Below are positions 5,775 through 5,834 of a stretch of DNA of 5,834 nucleotides, piece by piece. The stretch comes from Christensenella sp. UBA5399 (GTDB lineage: Bacteria; Bacillota; Clostridia; Christensenellales; Christensenellaceae). The notes under the pieces were generated by a model. It was given only the letters and a program-made list of their open reading frames with translations. It made no database searches and was not told the DNA's origin. The translations under genes and the position numbers were made by a program. The DNA lies in the NCBI GenBank assembly GCA_002407725.1, contig DHOD01000113.1:10190-16023 (forward strand), read 5' to 3'. Within the stretch, counting starts at the first letter, position 1, and every line of letters starts with the position of its first letter.

Positions 5775-5834
5775 CGCAAGCAGTCAAAAAAGTCCTTTTT
5801 AAAAGCAACAGCGATATGCAAAATTATATTGCAA
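5775..5834. other. Non-coding right edge, possibly the 3' end of a convergent gene
   Basis: No plus-strand gene is seen. On the minus strand a frame entering from the edge reads about 11 codons and stops at TAA (5801-5799), about 25 nt before the hairpin above, so the tail of a convergent gene could be here. The stretch is too short to name anything. It also contains TGCAA/TTGCA inverted arms at the extreme edge (5817-5833). Confidence 0.25.

Noticed and set aside
5786..5800. An A5-GTCC-T5 hairpin after the acidic protein gene as its terminator.
   Set aside because: The stem is only A-T pairs and is followed by AAAA rather than a T-run, so it should not terminate transcription on the plus strand.
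5555..5821. An 88-residue minus-strand open frame over the end of the acidic protein gene.
   Set aside because: It mostly mirrors the acidic region of the plus-strand gene (Ser/Gly/Pro-rich), has no ribosome binding site that I can see, and reads through the terminator hairpin.
5823..5828. A perfect TATAAT on the minus strand at the right edge.
   Set aside because: Its -35 region would lie outside the window, and a promoter just before a minus-strand terminator has no clear gene to serve, apart from a tiny transcript, so I leave it as chance.

Overview
The window looks like chromosomal DNA of a Gram-positive anaerobe of the Firmicutes, most likely a Clostridia-type organism. The grounds are strong AGGAGG-type ribosome binding sites, near-consensus sigma-A promoters, GTG and TTG starts, a zinc-ribbon (four-cysteine) L28, and the Firmicute gene neighbourhood rpmB / asp23-like / fakA (yloV) / recG. 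Base composition is moderate, near half G+C by eye. A Christensenellales-like or similar moderate-GC Clostridia lineage is possible, but I cannot establish a genus from the sequence alone.

Layout. On the minus strand, positions 2620 down to 1 hold a three-gene operon: a consensus promoter, an Asp23/Gls24-family protein (YloU type, 2522-2163), a fatty acid kinase FakA/YloV-type protein (2145-508), and the first 169 codons of recG (508-1, cut by the window edge). The fakA stop and recG start overlap as TAATG. Diverging from it on the plus strand is rpmB (2736-2927) with its own extended -10 promoter, ending in a clear intrinsic terminator (2964-3001). The order resembles Bacillus, except that the sdaAB-sdaAA genes found between yloV and recG in B. 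subtilis are absent.

The right half (3056-5753, plus strand) is a different module. It holds a LytTR-type response regulator, a seven-helix AgrC-like GHKL (HPK10) histidine kinase overlapping it by 4 bp, and then, after a 56-nt gap, an acidic 206-residue protein I do not recognise. The kinase should sense a signal at the membrane and phosphorylate Asp56 of the regulator, which would bind DNA through its LytTR domain. No agrB/agrD-like peptide processing genes lie in the window, so the signal is unknown. The regulator gene has no Shine-Dalgarno sequence. The best promoter upstream places the transcription start on the A of the ATG, so the mRNA may be leaderless.

The last 81 bases are non-coding as far as I can tell. 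They begin with a hairpin and T-run oriented for the minus strand, suggesting that a convergent gene lies beyond the window. I see no tRNA, rRNA, CRISPR array, insertion sequence or prophage gene. The most interesting items are the possible leaderless regulator, the peptide-less Agr-like system, and the unrecognised acidic protein next to it.
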